Both the position numbers and the translations under genes were made by a program. This document shows positions 1 through 12,348 of a stretch of DNA of 64,000 bases, in pieces. Below the pieces are notes generated by a model. That model had not been told where the DNA came from. It made no database searches and worked only from the letters and a program-made list of their open reading frames with translations. The stretch is from Thinopyrum elongatum (lineage: Eukaryota; Streptophyta; Magnoliopsida; Poales; Poaceae). The stretch spans positions 62,001 through 126,000 of the forward strand of contig JAAAXO010000122.1 in the NCBI GenBank assembly GCA_011799875.1. The letters run 5' to 3'. Positions within the stretch are counted from its first letter, which is position 1. Every line of letters begins with the position of its first letter.

Positions 1-75
1 TTGCTGAAATTTATCATGCAACTCCTTGTTCGTCATGTTCTCCCAGTCAATCTCGTCGGCTTGTGATCCTGCCAT
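1..75 (-). pseudogene. gag: Family A gag, N-terminal fragment (runs off window)
   Basis: First 25 codons of the A gag, starting at the ATG read on the minus strand at 75-73 (MAGSQADEIDWENM). The same start and context (CTAACCATGGCAGG) recur in the other A copies at 2339 and 27763, which fixes it over the upstream in-frame TTG. The rest lies outside the window. Gag forms the particle that packages element RNA in the cytoplasm. Confidence 0.85.
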
Positions 76-451
76 GGTTAGCAGCAATAGAAACACACAA
101 GAATATGATCCTACAGACTACTAGAAAGTGGTGGTGGTGTGGTGTGGTGTCACAAATCCGTCAAGAAAATCTCAAATTCTTACCAGTTCTTACCCAGCAG
201 CAGGTGGTGATCGGCAACCTTTGTAGTCAAAACTCTCAGAGCTTGGACAGAGCGATTGCCAGGTGGTGTCAAACGCACGATGTAGATGTATGTGGAGCTG
301 GGAAGGCTTATGATATGGTAGCAAAAAGGGTCAGCAATAATCAATTCAGAGATGCAATGTTGAATAAACTCTCAACGACGGTACTGTGCTGGTCCTAGGC
401 TAGACCGTGCTAGAGACGCGAGCCTAGAACACTAACAAAAATCACGGCGCT
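76..451 (-). other. Family A 5' leader, PBS-proximal part deleted
   Basis: Leader between LTR and gag, matching 2340-2715. The LTR at 452 is joined directly to the leader at an AG microhomology, so the primer-binding site and about 750 bp of leader are missing. It keeps the shared stem-loop (CTAGGCT/AGCCTAG) and the GTAAGAAC donor-like motif. No gene seen. Confidence 0.8.
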
Positions 452-1373
452 TGATAGAGGCGAGGGTGTCCCGATCTTTCGATGAGATGATAGCTATCGT
501 TTTTGGTGGAGTAGACTTTGACGATCCGACTATGAACGTGCGAGGACGTCGCGCCTTAGCAATCGCTAAACCAACTCCGAGAGGTTATTGACCACGCCGG
601 AGCACAATCAACCTGACCACGAGGGTCTATCTCCTGCAAGCAAACGAAGAACAAGCAAGAAACTAAGATTTGCAATCTGGATATTGCGAATATAAGATGA
701 AAGCTTTATTGATCAAGGTGGGGTTCTGTGACGTCTTGGTCTGGTCGTTGAACACAAACGAAGTACGCGAGGTTGCAGCTATGGCGAACTTTTAATCTAA
801 ACAAAACCCAAAGTCTAAACGGTGCCCTAAGGGCTGTATATATGGAGGAAGAGGAGGGGATTTCGTGGCCCTTGAAGGAGGGGTCCGAAACCAACCCTAT
901 CTCTTGTTTCCCCACACATACGGACTCTAAAAACAGCCTATACTCAAGTATTTCGAAATTACATGGGCCTGGCCCAATAATAAGGTGACGCAGCACCTAT
1001 AGTAGCCTCTGGACGAAATTTATGAAGTGGCATCTTGTATATTTCGTCCAAGGCTTCCTGCACTCCTTATGGTGGCTTCAAAGTCCTGAAATCATCACTT
1101 GTAACTCCGTTCTTGTTCCCCTTGCGCATGCCATCATCTCCATGCTTGAACTTGCTCCAAGGTTCCTCTTTCTTGTCCAAGCTAGGCCCTTCATTTGTAA
1201 GCAAAACAAATGTATCCAATTTAGGCAGCATCATATTCTCATGAACTTTAGAATCATTACCAAGAAACGAAAGTACCTGATATTTTAATTGGCGTGCGCG
1301 AGCTCTAGTAATTGGTCCAGTATGTATAGAAGCAGGGGTTGTGGGTGTAACAATGGTATTGATGTCCTCATCA
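452..1373 (-). mobile_element. Family A LTR (L1), full length 922 bp
   Basis: Complete A LTR read on the minus strand from TGATGAGGACATC (1373) to CGCCTCTATCA (452). Flanks are GCGCT on the left and ATACT on the right, so there is no target-site duplication. The right flank lies in gag and the left in leader. Most likely the 5' LTR of an element inserted in gag whose primer site was later deleted, or an LTR-LTR recombination product. Confidence 0.9.
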
Positions 1374-2339
1374 ATACTCCTTATACTCTAGAATGGTCTG
1401 AATCTCTCTATTTAATCCACCCATGAAACGTGCAAGCATAGCTTCATTCTCCTCAACAATACCACATCTAATCATGCCAGTTTGTAATTCCTGATAATAT
1501 TCTTCTACAGAATTTTTTCCTTGTCTTAAGCGCTGCAATTTTTGAAGTAATTCACGTTGATAATATGGTGGAACCCGACGAGTACGCATAGCAGTTTTCA
1601 AAGCAGCCCACGTAGCTGGAATAGGATATAATCTACAATGTTCAGACCACCATACACATGCAAAACTAGTGAAAGCACAAACAGCAGCAGCAACACGTCG
1701 TTCCTCGGGATATTGTAAACATGTAAAACGTTGTTCAGTTTCTAACTCCCAAGTAAGATATATATCAGGAACATATCTACCCTCGAATGGTGGAATATTC
1801 AATTTTAATTTAGGAAGATGGTCATGATCTCGTACCTGAAGTGGTGGTGCAGACCTACCATTGTGATTATTTGCATGTGGACGACCTGGTGCTGGTGGTT
1901 GCACGTAGTTATGATTTTGATCAACCTCATCCTCATAATCGCCCGCGTAATCATCCTCCTCCTCGGCACCAGCAGCAGCAGGAGCAGAAGCCAAAGAAGC
2001 ATCAACAGTAGGTACAGCAGCACCAGAAGTTTGGCCATCCTCAAGAGGAACACGCTTCGCTCGTCCGAACTGATTTGGAAGGGGGCGTTGTTGTTGTCGT
2101 TGCAGAGGTGCGACAGGTGCAGCCGGTGGTGGTTGGGGAAGACGCGTGAGCAATTCATTAAACTTGTTATCCAGCTTTGTCTCGAACGACTTCTTCATGC
2201 CATCTATCTTCTCCATGGCCTCTTCAAATCTGTTTAGCACATCTCCCACCTGGCCACTCATCATTTGCTGAAATTTATCATGCAACTCCTTGTTCGTCAT
2301 GTTCTCCCAGTCAATCTCGTCAGCTTGTGATCCTGCCAT
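1374..2339 (-). pseudogene. gag: Family A gag, truncated by LTR L1
   Basis: Open for about 322 codons from the ATG at 2339. An N-terminal helical stretch and a Pro/Gln- and acid-rich linker come first. The retrotransposon gag (capsid) domain follows at roughly residues 180-320, with FACVWWSEHCRLYP and the QKLQRLRQGKNSVEEYY stretch. The frame is cut after ILEYKEY, where LTR L1 begins, so the CCHC zinc knuckle and all of pol are missing. It has a normal leader, primer site and LTR (L2) upstream. No stop or frameshift precedes the cut. Confidence 0.88.
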
Positions 2340-3470
2340 GGTTAGCAGCAATAGAAACACACAAGAATATGATCCTACAGACTACTAGAAAGTGGTGGTG
2401 GTGTGGTGTGGTGTCACAAATCCGTCAAGCAAATCTCAAATTCTTACCAGTTCTTACCCAGCAGCAGGTGGTGATCGGCAACCTTTGTAGTCAAAACTCT
2501 CAGAGCTTGGACAGAGCGATTGCCAGGTGGTGTCAAACGCACGATGTAGATGTATGTGGAGCTGGGAAGGCTTATGATATGGTAGCAAAAAGGGTCAGCA
2601 ATAATCAATTCAGAGATGCAATGTTGAATAAACTCTAAACGACGGTACTGTGCTGGTCCTAGGCTAGACCGTGCTAGAGACGCGAGCCTAGAACACTAAC
2701 AAAAATCACGGCGCTGCACGTAAACAAGGGAGGAGCACACTCTGAAATTTTTTCTTTTTTTTTTTGCACTTTTTTTTTCCTCTTTTTTTTTTTGCTCCGC
2801 AACAATTTTTTTTCGAAAAAGTCTACAAATGGTCTAAAAACTGCCTAGCCAGAATTTTCCAGACTTAGTTTTTTTTTTTGAAACTGGAACTATTTTTCTT
2901 CTGCGGGTAGCACGAAAATTGGGGAATCCGACTTGTTCACGACTCGTAGTATCGCGTGATCTGGAACTCTAAAATAAAGGAATAAATACTGGACTCGGAC
3001 TAGGACTGGTGGCAGAGATGAATATGGTGGAACTCGGACTGGTGATGGTATATGACGGTAGTATATGTGGGCTCGGATTGGTGGTGGTATATGGACTCGG
3101 ATCGGTGGTGGTATATGGACTCGGATCGGTGGTGGTACATGGACTCAGAGAAATAGCAGATAAGCTGTGGTGGTATATGGTAGGGGCGATGATGATGGTG
3201 CGGCGGCGGCGTGACAACTTGTGAACAGAACTCGAAACTCTAAAGAACTAGACGCTAAGACCAGCAACTTGACACGACGATGCAACCGCAAATTCAACAA
3301 AGCAAAAACCCTAAAAAGATTATGCAAAGGCTCAGATTGGTTCGGATATGATGAACTAACCCTAAATTTTTTTTTGGCTTTTTCCTGGACTGTAGGTATG
3401 AAGAACAGACTCGATCTAAACTACGAAAAACTGTAAATCTCACCGAGCAACCTGGGAATCTGATACCACT
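2340..3470 (-). other. Family A complete 5' leader with PBS
   Basis: About 1.1-kb leader between LTR L2 and gag. From the 5' end it holds the primer site, a GC-rich patch, three 24-bp tandem units of the CCATATACCACCACC type, a polypurine tract, the conserved stem-loop and the GTAAGAAC motif. No ATG-initiated gene of note. Confidence 0.82.
3459..3468 (-). promoter_or_regulatory. Primer-binding site, initiator Met-tRNA
   Basis: TGGTATCAGA two bases (AG) inside the LTR end. This is the usual plant initiator Met-tRNA complement that primes minus-strand synthesis. Confidence 0.85.
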
Positions 3471-4588
3471 TGATAGAGGCGAGGGTGTCCCGATCTTTCG
3501 ATGAGATGATATCTATCGTTTTTGGTGGAGTAGACTTTGACGATCCGACTACGAACGTGCGAGGACGTCGCGCCTTAGCAATCGCTAAACCAACTCCGAG
3601 AGGTTATTGACCACGCCGGAGCACAATCAACCTGACCCCGAGGGTCTATCTCCTGCAAGCAAACGAAGAACAAGCAAGAAACTAAGATTTGCAATCTGGA
3701 TATTGCGAATATAAGATGAAAGCTTTATTGATCGAGGTGGGGTTCTGTGACGTCTTTGTCTGGTCGTTGAACACAAACGAAGTAGAGGCAAAGGTGTCCC
3801 GATCTTTCGATGAGATGATAACTATCGATTTGGTGGAGCCGACTTTGACGATCCGACTACAAACGTGCACGACGTTGTGCCTTAGCAATCGCTAAACCAA
3901 TCTCCTGAGGTTACTGACGATGCTGGAAGCACGATCAGCCTGACCACGAAGGTCTATTCCTGCACGCAATCGAAGAACAAGCAAGAATATGATAATGCAA
4001 TCTGAATATTGCGAATATAGATGAAGTATTGATAAAGGTGGGGATCCAAAAGCGGTCTTGGTCTGGTCGTTGGACACAAACGAAGTACACGAAGTTGCAA
4101 TGGCTAACTTTTAACTAAACAAATCCCCACACATACGGACTCTAAAAACAGCCTATACTCAAGTATTTCGAAATTACATGGGCCTGGCCCAATAATAAGG
4201 TGACGCAGCACCCATAATAGCCTCTGGACGAAATTTATGAAGTGACATCTTGTATATTTCGTCCAAGGCTTCCTGCACTCATTATGGTGGCTTCAAAGTC
4301 CTGAAATCATCACTTGTAACTCCGTTCTTGTTCCCCTTGTGCATGCCATCATCTCCATGCTTGAACTTGCTCCAAGGTTCCTCTTTCTTGTCCAAGCTAG
4401 GCCCTTCATTTGTAAGCAAAACAAATGTATCCAATTTAGGCAGCATCATATTCTCATGAACTTTAGAATCATTACCAAGAAACGAAGGTACCTGATATTT
4501 TAATTGGCGTGCGCGAGCTCTAGTAATTGGTCCAGTATGTATAGAAGCAGGGGTTGTGGGTGTAACAATGGTATTGATGTCCTCATCA
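3471..4588 (-). mobile_element. Mosaic LTR (L2): A, then B, then A segments
   Basis: An LTR-like unit of 1118 bp. Positions 3471-3783 are A-type U5/R, 3784 to about 4125 a second U5/R of B type, and about 4125-4588 A-type U3 lacking the TATA region. Junctions show short homologies (TAG; TCCC). Primer site and leader lie to its left, A pol end and PPT to its right, so it is shared by two tandem A units. Confidence 0.8.
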
Positions 4589-4678
4589 TCCTCCCCTTCT
4601 TGAAATGAAGTCGTCCTCGACGGAAGCTCATCTTCCTCACCCAAATAAGGCTTCAGATCTGCAATGTTAAAAGTGGGA
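4589..4678 (-). pseudogene. pol: Family A pol 3' end fragment with PPT
   Basis: Ninety bases encoding the last integrase residues ([15 protein letters not shown], then [10 protein letters not shown]) and the polypurine tract AAGAAGGGGAGGA directly before LTR L2. The upstream pol is cut by B LTR L3; the flank TGGGA has no partner in the window. Confidence 0.85.
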
Positions 4679-5660
4679 TGATAGAGGCGAGGGTGTCCCG
4701 ATCTTTCGATGAGATGGTAACTATCGATTTGGTGGAGCCGACTTTGACAATCCGACTACAAACGTGCACGACGTTGCGCCTTAGCAATCGCTAAACCAAT
4801 CTCCTGAGGTTACTGACGATGCTGGAAGCACGATCAACCTGACCACGAAGGTCTATTCCTGCACGCAATCGAAGAACAAGCAAGAATATGATAATGCAAT
4901 CTGAATATTGCGAATATAGATGAAGTATTGATAATGGTGGGGATCCGAAAGCGGTCTTGGTCTGGTCGTTGGACACAAACGAAGTACACGAAGTTGCAAT
5001 GGCTAACTTTTAACTAAACAAATCCCAAGGAAAAAGCTACTAGATGGATCTACTTATATAGGAGTAAGGGGTGGCGGCCAAGGAGGTGGGAGGACGTCCC
5101 AAGGCAGCCTAAAACTAACCCTAGGTCGTACAAGGCTCATGGGCCCAAGTGGAGGTGATACAACACCTTTGGACTTGTAGTTTGACTCGGATTCTGCTGC
5201 AGCGTCAGATTGTTTCGTCAATAACTCATAGCTCCAGATGAGTTTTAAGGTGAATCCAATTGGGTTGGAAAGCGCACAAAATCTACTTTCCAACAAAAAA
5301 AGAATCACCCAATTCGGAGTCCGTATGAAAAAGTTCTTGGTGTTTTGAGTCAGGTATGTCTGTGCAGTCCGAATCTGAATCCAGAACGTGAGAGACTTGG
5401 ACTCTATCTTCTCTTGGCCCAAAAGTGACGTGAGAGGACTTTTTGAACAGCACCTAAACTTCTCGTTTTCCCTTATCTTCATATGTGAATTGTACAAATG
5501 TCCCATACACCTGCAATTAGACATGGCACAAAAGTTTGTGAAGTATTTTTGTCCTGGATGACACAAATAAATTATTGCATAGTTTGCATTAGAAATCACC
5601 TCACAAATATACATGTATGTAATATTTTTGGTCGTATCCAAGGTATTCATGTCCTCATCA
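4679..5660 (-). mobile_element. Family B' LTR (L3), 3' LTR of B1
   Basis: 982-bp LTR ending in the usual TGATGAGGACATG / CTCTATCA termini. TATATAA promoter box lies near 5052-5058. It contains the 89-bp GT-AG intron candidate at 5511-5599. The left flank TGGGA lies in A pol. Confidence 0.9.
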
Positions 5661-7153
5661 TCCTCCCCTACTTGAAAACAAAGCCGTCCTCGGCGTTGCT
5701 TAATCTGAAATGTGGCTAACAAAAGAGACAAGGTGTACATGTTGTATATGTATATGTCATCCATTTTTACTTCCCTTGGTTTTTGCACATATGACACATG
5801 TATACATGAGTAACCTTCATAGTTCATAAAATCTAAAGCCAAAATATTATCACAAGAAGTAGAAGGCATGAAAATATTGCAACTCAGTTTGCATATATAA
5901 GTGAAGCCCTTATTCATTTCAAAAGGTTGACAATGTTCATCATTAAACCATCCCAACATTGGTGAATAAACCTTACTTGCATCAAATTTACATGCTACAA
6001 CATGCTTAAATAAGCAAACATGCAATAAGTCATTTGACACAGAATCATCACCAAGATTAGAGGTCATATCAAAATGATTAAACATTGGCACAATTATTTT
6101 CAAACGTATTTGATCCAAATCTGATTTATTCCCTGATTCACATGGTTCTTTCATATTAATAGTTAATTCAATGGGTCCACTCGAAATTGTTGATCTTTTA
6201 GTTGTTTGGTCACATGGCAAAGTCAAATTATCAACATAGTCCTCTAAAATAGGTGGTGTGATCAATGTAGTGGGTAGCTGATCAGATGGTGCATTTAAAT
6301 TGACAAGGCATTCCTCATTCTCATGTAGAGGTGGAAGATCAGTACCTTTGTCATTACCTCTTATGATCAACTCAGCTGATGTAGCCACTCTCGGGGGTGA
6401 TGTGTCACATGGTGGAGGTGATGTAGTCCTCACAACAATGGATGTGGTTGTCATAGTACGCCTAGTAGTTGAAGAAACATCTGTATCAACACTTGGAATG
6501 TGCACCGTACGCTTGTTCTCCTTGTGGGCAACACGTCGTTTTATTCTCTGTTCAGCTTTGCAAGCAAGACGAAACAAATGGTCCATAGGATAACACTATT
6601 CATGAATTAGTATCTCTTGAATATCACGGTTTAATCCTCCCCAAAATCTATACATAAAATCTTCTTCACTTCCTTCTAAAAATGAGTGCAACAAGGTAGT
6701 TCGTAAATCATCATAATATTTTGTTACGGTGTCACTACCTTGTTTTAAATGTTGTAGTTTTTTAATCATGCCACGAGTATAATGAACATCTACGAATCTA
6801 TCTCTCATGACATGTTTTAAACCATCCCAAGTAGTAGGTATATAATCAGGGTTTAACCGACAGTATTCACTCCACCAAACTAAAGCAAAGCTACTGAAAG
6901 TACTAACCGCGGCTTGAAATTTTCCACGCTCATCAAAATTATGGGAAGCAAATATAGCATTAATTTCGTACTCCCATTCAATATATAAATCAGGCCTAAA
7001 ACGACCAGTAAATGGTGGCATGGAAACATTAACCTGATTATGTGCATTCTGATGTTGTTGCTCCTCTTGTGACGGTTGTTGTATTTTCTTAGGTGATGGC
7101 AAATCTCCCACGATCGATGAAGCCCAAGAACTAACAACTCCGGAACCTGCCAT
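5661..7153 (-). pseudogene. gag: Family B gag-like ORF, copy B1, one nonsense mutation
   Basis: Non-autonomous B polyprotein starting at the ATG at 7153 (MAGSGVVSSW). The capsid domain (SSFALVWWSEYCRLN, KKLQHLKQGSDTV, FWGGLNRDIQEIL) is clearly related to A gag. A Ser/Thr-rich linker and an unrecognised Cys-rich part ending DDIYIYNMYTL follow, and there is no CCHC knuckle, protease or RT. A single change of GAG to TAG at 6598-6596 interrupts it after DIQEILIHE; the frame is otherwise open and runs into LTR L3. B1 is the most complete unit after B' and B2, but is defective as it stands. Confidence 0.85.
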
Positions 7154-8550
7154 GATTAGTAGAAACAAAAAAAATCGAGAATAATGTTCCTATGAACTAC
7201 TAGGATGTGGTGGTAAAGCGCTCACAGTAAAGCAAATATCAATATCTTACAAGTTCTTACCATGCAGCAGGTGGTGACGGGCAACCAGCAGTGTCAAATA
7301 ACTCCGAAGATTGAGTAAAGCGATTGCCAGGCGAATGTACGTATACACGGTGTAGAAATATGTGGAGCTGGGTTGGCTATATATGGTAGCAAAAGATTAG
7401 CAATAATCAATTCAGAGATGCAATGTTGAATAAACGCTCAACGACGGTACTGTGCTGGTCCTTGTCTAGACCGGACTAGAGACGCGAGCCTAGAACACCA
7501 ATGAGGTCACGGCGTAGCACAACTAGCATCAATAAAGGATATGAAGTAGCTCTGGACAGCAAGATATAAGTGAAGATCACAATGGCAGTAAAGATAATGA
7601 TGAGAAACAACTACCAAGTAGCATATACCAACAATTCTCTCTCCAACTTTACTCTATAAAAGTTTATGCCAATTTTATGATAATTTTTCTCAAGAAAAGC
7701 ACTGACTCAAGCTTTCAAATGCAAAAAGAATCACTCAATTCCGAGTTGATATGAGGAGTCAAAAAATTCTAAAACTGGCCTGAAAAACTGGAACAAGCTG
7801 TGTTCGCGAACTTCGGAGGGCAAAAAGACCTAGTTAGAAGCCGATTTTGAGGTGTCAAATATTGAACTAGCTTCTGCAACTATTTAGATGCGGCTCGTCG
7901 CTAGCTTTAATTTGAGTACTCACGGAGCCAAAACAGACTTCGTATGAAAAAGATATGCCTGTTTTACTGAACACTGCACAAAACAGATTCCAATCCGAAA
8001 TCAGCTACGAGATTGAGTCTAGATAGATCCGAATTTTGTTTTTTTTCTTCTCTTTTTTTTCACACTTTTTTCTTTTTCTTTCTCTCTTTTTTTTCTCTAA
8101 CTTTTTTTTTTACTTTTTTTTCTCTCTTTTTTCTCTCTCCCTCTTTCCAAAACAAACTAGATAAGATGTAGATTGGATCAAGCACAGATGTGAACGACCT
8201 CAACTATGATTATGACAATGAACAGTGGGTAGCACGATGTGGAAATTGATGGATGGGATGGTGGACAGCGGAAGGAATAACGATGCAGCGGCGGCGTGAC
8301 TAATGTGAACAGAACTCGAAACTCTAAACGAACTAGACACTAAGACCAGCAACTGAACACGACGATGCAACCGATAATTCAATAATGCAAACAATGAAAA
8401 GAAAATTGCAAAGGCTCAGACTGGCTTGGACAAAGTATGAATAGATCTAACTTTTTTTTGTGGCTTTTTCTTGAACAATAGGTAAGAAAATAAATCTAAT
8501 CTAGGGAAAACTGGAAATTCTCACCGAGCAACCTGAAAACTGATACCACT
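7154..8550 (-). other. Family B 5' leader (B1)
   Basis: Leader of about 1.4 kb with primer site at 8540-8548, a roughly 130-bp A/G-rich tract (minus-strand sense) around 8035-8150, the stem-loop shared with family A, and a GTAAGAAC motif before the gag ATG. No gene seen. Confidence 0.8.
8540..8548 (-). promoter_or_regulatory. Primer-binding site of B1
   Basis: TGGTATCAG two bases inside the LTR. The tenth base is T where family A has A, so the match to initiator Met-tRNA is one base shorter. Confidence 0.75.
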
Positions 8551-9542
8551 TGATAGAGGCGAGGGTGTCCCGATCTTTCGATGAGATGATAGCTATCGTT
8601 TTTGGTGGAGTAGACTTTGACGATCCGACTACGAACGTGCGAGGATGTCGCGCCTTAGCAATCGCTAAACCAACTCCGAGAGGTTATTGACCACGCCGGA
8701 GCACAATCAACCTGACCACGAGGGTCTATCTCCTGCAAGCAAACGAAGAACAAGCAAGAAACTAAGATTTGCAATCTGGATATTGCGAATATAAGATGAA
8801 AACTTTATTGATCAAGGTGGGGTTCTGTGACGTCTTGGTCTGGTCGTTGAACACAAACGAAGTACGCGAAGTTGCAGCTATGGCGAACTTTTAATCTAAA
8901 CAAAACCCAAGCAAAAAGCTACTAGATGGATCTACTTATATAGGAGCAAGGGGTGGCGGCCAAGGAGGTGGGAGGACGTCCCAAGGCAGCCTAAAACTAA
9001 CCCTAGGTCGTACAAGGCCAATGGGCCCAAGTGGAGGTGATGCAACACCTTTGGACTTGTGGTTTGACTCGGATTCTGCTATAGCGTCAGATTGTTTCGA
9101 CGACAACTCAACGCTCTGGATGAATTTGAAGGTGAAACCAATTGGGTTAGAAAGAGCACTAAATCTACTTTCCAACAAAAAAAGAATCACCCAATTCGGA
9201 GTCCGTATGAAATAGTTCTTGGCGTTTTGAGTCAGGTATGTCTGTGCAGTCCGAATCTGAATCCAGAACGTGAGAGACTTGGACTCTATCTTCTCTTGGC
9301 CCAAAAGTGACGTGTAAGGACTTTTTGAATATCACATAAACTTCTCTTTTTCCCTTATGTTCATATGTGGATTGTACAATTGTCCCATACACCTGCAATT
9401 AGACATGGCACAAAAGTTTGTGAAGTATTTTTGTCTTGGATCACATAAATAAATTATTGCATAGTTTGTATTAGAAATCACCTCACAAATATACATGTAT
9501 GCAACATTTTTGGTCGTATCCAAGGTAGTCATGTCCTCATCA
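8551..9542 (-). mobile_element. Chimeric LTR (L4): B U3 with A R-U5
   Basis: 992 bp. From 8551 to about 8908 it matches family A R-U5; from there to 9542 it matches family B U3. The switch lies about 30 bp downstream of the TATATAA box at 8942-8936, where transcription should begin. Internal sequence on both sides is B. It holds an intact 89-bp intron candidate (9393-9481). Confidence 0.85.
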
Positions 9543-10978
9543 TCCTCCCCTTCTTGAAAACAAAGCCGTCCTCGGTGTTGCTTAATCTGAAATGTGGCTA
9601 ACAAAAGAGACAAGGTGTACATGTTGTATATGTATATGTCATCCATTTTTACTTCCCTTGATTTTTGCACATATGACACATGTATACATGAGTAACTTTC
9701 ATAGTTCATAAAATGTAAAGCCAAAATATTATCACAAGTATTAGAAGACATGAAAATATTGCAACTCAATTTGCACATATAAGTGAAGCTCTTATTCATA
9801 TCAAAGGATTGACAATGTTCATCATTAAACCATCCCAACATTGGTGAATAAACCTTACTTGCATCAAATTTACATGCTACAACATGCTTAAATAAGCAAA
9901 CATGCAATAAGTCATTTGACACAAAATCATCACCAAGATTAGAGGTCATATCAAAATGATTAAACATTGTTTCTTTTGCATAAATAGTTAATTCATTGGG
10001 TGCACTCAAAATTGTTGATACTTCAACTCTTTGATCACATGACGCATTCATGACAGTAACACAATTCTCTAAAATAGCTGGTGTGCTCAAATCAATAGGT
10101 AATACAACACATGATGTTTTCAAGTTAACTAGGCATGCATCATTCTTATGTGAAAGTTGAAAATCTGTACCTTTGTCATTACCTCTTATGATCAACTCAG
10201 ACGATGTAGGCACTCTTGGAGGTGATGTGTCACATGATGGAGATGATGTAGTCCTCGCAACAACGGATGTGGTTGTCATAGTACGCCTAGTAGTTGAAGA
10301 AACATCTGTATCAACACTTGGAATGTGCACCGTGCGCTTGTTCTCCTTGTGGCCAACACGTCGTTTTATTTCTTGTTCAGCTTTGCAAGCAAGACGAAAC
10401 AAATGGTCCATAGGATAACACTCTTCATGAATTAGAATCTCTTGAATATCATAGTTTAATCCTCCCCAAAATCTATCCATAAAATCTTCTTCACTTTCTT
10501 CTAAAAATGAGTGCAATAATGTAGTTTGTAAATCATCATAGTATTTTGTTACCGTGTCAGTGCCTTGTTTTAAATGTTGTAATTTTTTAATCATGCCACG
10601 AGTATAATAAACATCAACGAATCTATCTCTCATGACAAGTTTTAAATCATCCCAAGTAGTAGGTATAAGATAAGGGTTTAACCGACAATATTCACTCCAC
10701 CAAACTAAAGCAAAGCTACTAAAAGTACTAACCGCAGCTTGAAATTTTCCACGCTCATCAAAATTATGGGAAGCAAATATAGCATTTATTTCGTACTCCC
10801 ATTCAATATATAAATCAGGCCTAAAACGACCAGTAAATGGTGGCATGGAAACTTTAACCTGATTATGTGCATTCTGATGTAATTGCTCCTCTTGTGGCGG
10901 CTGTTGTATTTTCTTAGGTGATGGCAAATCTCCCACGATCGATGAAGCCCAAGAACTAACAACTCCGGAACCTGCCAT
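9165..10978 (-). CDS. gag: Family B non-autonomous polyprotein, copy B2 (intact)
   Basis: Open reading frame from the ATG at 10978, uninterrupted through the capsid domain, Ser/Thr linker and Cys-rich C-terminal part into LTR L4. Two ends are possible. Without splicing the frame stops at 9332 (548 residues). If the 89-bp GT-AG segment 9481-9393 is removed, exon 1 (499 codons, 10978-9482) joins at phase 0 to 9392-9165, giving 574 residues and ending DSFFVGK. No CCHC, protease, RT or integrase motif is present, so movement would need A enzymes. Longest intact spliced form seen in the window. Confidence 0.75.
9393..9481 (-). other. Candidate intron in LTR U3 (L4)
   Basis: 89 bp from GTGATT to TTGCAG, AT-rich, with a CTAAT motif near the 3' end. 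Its exact equivalent is absent from LTR L6. In this copy the spliced frame is open while the unspliced frame meets a stop soon after. Confidence 0.6.
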
Positions 10979-12348
10979 AGTTAGTAGAAAACAAGAAACA
11001 AAATCCAAGAATAATGTTCCTATGAACTACTAGGATGTGGTGGTAAAACGCTCACAGTGTAGCAAATATCAATATCTTACAAGTTCTTACCATGCAGCAG
11101 GTGGTGACAGGCAACCAGCGGTGTCAAATAACTCCGAAGATTGAGTAAAACGATTGCCAGGGGAACGTACATATACACGGTGTAGAAATATGTGGAGCTT
11201 GGAAGGCTTAAATATTTGGTAGCAAAATATTAGCAATAATCAATTTAGAGATGCAATGTTGAATAAACGCTCAACGACGGTACTGTGCTGGTCCTAGGCT
11301 AGACCGGACTAGAGACGCGAGCCTAGAACACTAATGAGGTCACGGCGTTGCACAACTAGCATCAATAAAGGATATGAAGTAGCTCTGGACAGCAAGATAT
11401 AAGTGAAGATCGCAATGGCAGTAAAGATAATGATGAGAAACAACTACCAAGTAGGATATACCAACAACTTTCTCTCCAACTTTCCTCTGGAAAAGTTTTT
11501 GCCAATTTTCTGATAAGTTTTTCTCAAGAATGGCACTGACTCAAGCTTTCAAATGCAAAAAGAATCACTCAATTCCGAGTTGATATGAGGAGTCAAAAAA
11601 TTCTAAAACTGGCCTGAAAAACTGGAACAAGCTGTGTTCATGAACTTCGGAGGGCAAAAAGACCTATTTAGAAGCCGATTTTGAGGTGTCAAATATTGAA
11701 CTAGCTTCTGCAACTATTTAAATGCGGCTCGTCGCTAGCTTTAATTTGAGTACTCACGGAGCCAAAACGGACTTCGTATGAGGAAGATACGCCTATTTTA
11801 CTGAACAGTGCGCAAAACAGATTCGAATCCGAATTCAGGTACGAGAGTGAGTCTAGATAGATCCGAATTTTGTGCTTTTTTTTCTTCTCTCTTTTTTTAT
11901 CTCACTTTTTTTTCTCTTTTTTTTTACTTTTTTTTTCTCTCTTTCCAAAACAAACTAGATAAGATGTAGATTGGATCAAGCACAGTTGTGAACGACCTCA
12001 ACTATGATTATGACAATGAACAGTGGGTAGCACGATGTGGAAAGTGAAGGATGGGATGGTGGACAGCGGAAGGAATAACGATGCAGCGGCGGCGTGACTA
12101 ATGTGAACAGAACTCGAAACTCTAAACGAACTAGATACTAAGACCAGCAACTGAACACGACGATGCAACCGATAATTCAATAATGCAAACAATGAAAAGA
12201 AAATTGCAAAGGCTCAGACTGGCTTGGACAAAGGATGAATAGATCTAACTTTTTTTTGTGGCTTTTTCTTGAACAATAGGTAAGAAAATAAATCTAATCT
12301 AGGGAAAACTGGAAATTCTCACCGAGCAACCTGAAAACTGATACCACT
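10979..12348 (-). other. Family B 5' leader (B2)
   Basis: Same organisation as the B1 leader, with a shorter A/G-rich tract (minus-strand sense) near 11875-11945. Stem-loop arms are at 11294-11300 and 11320-11326. Primer site at 12338-12346. No gene seen. Confidence 0.8.
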
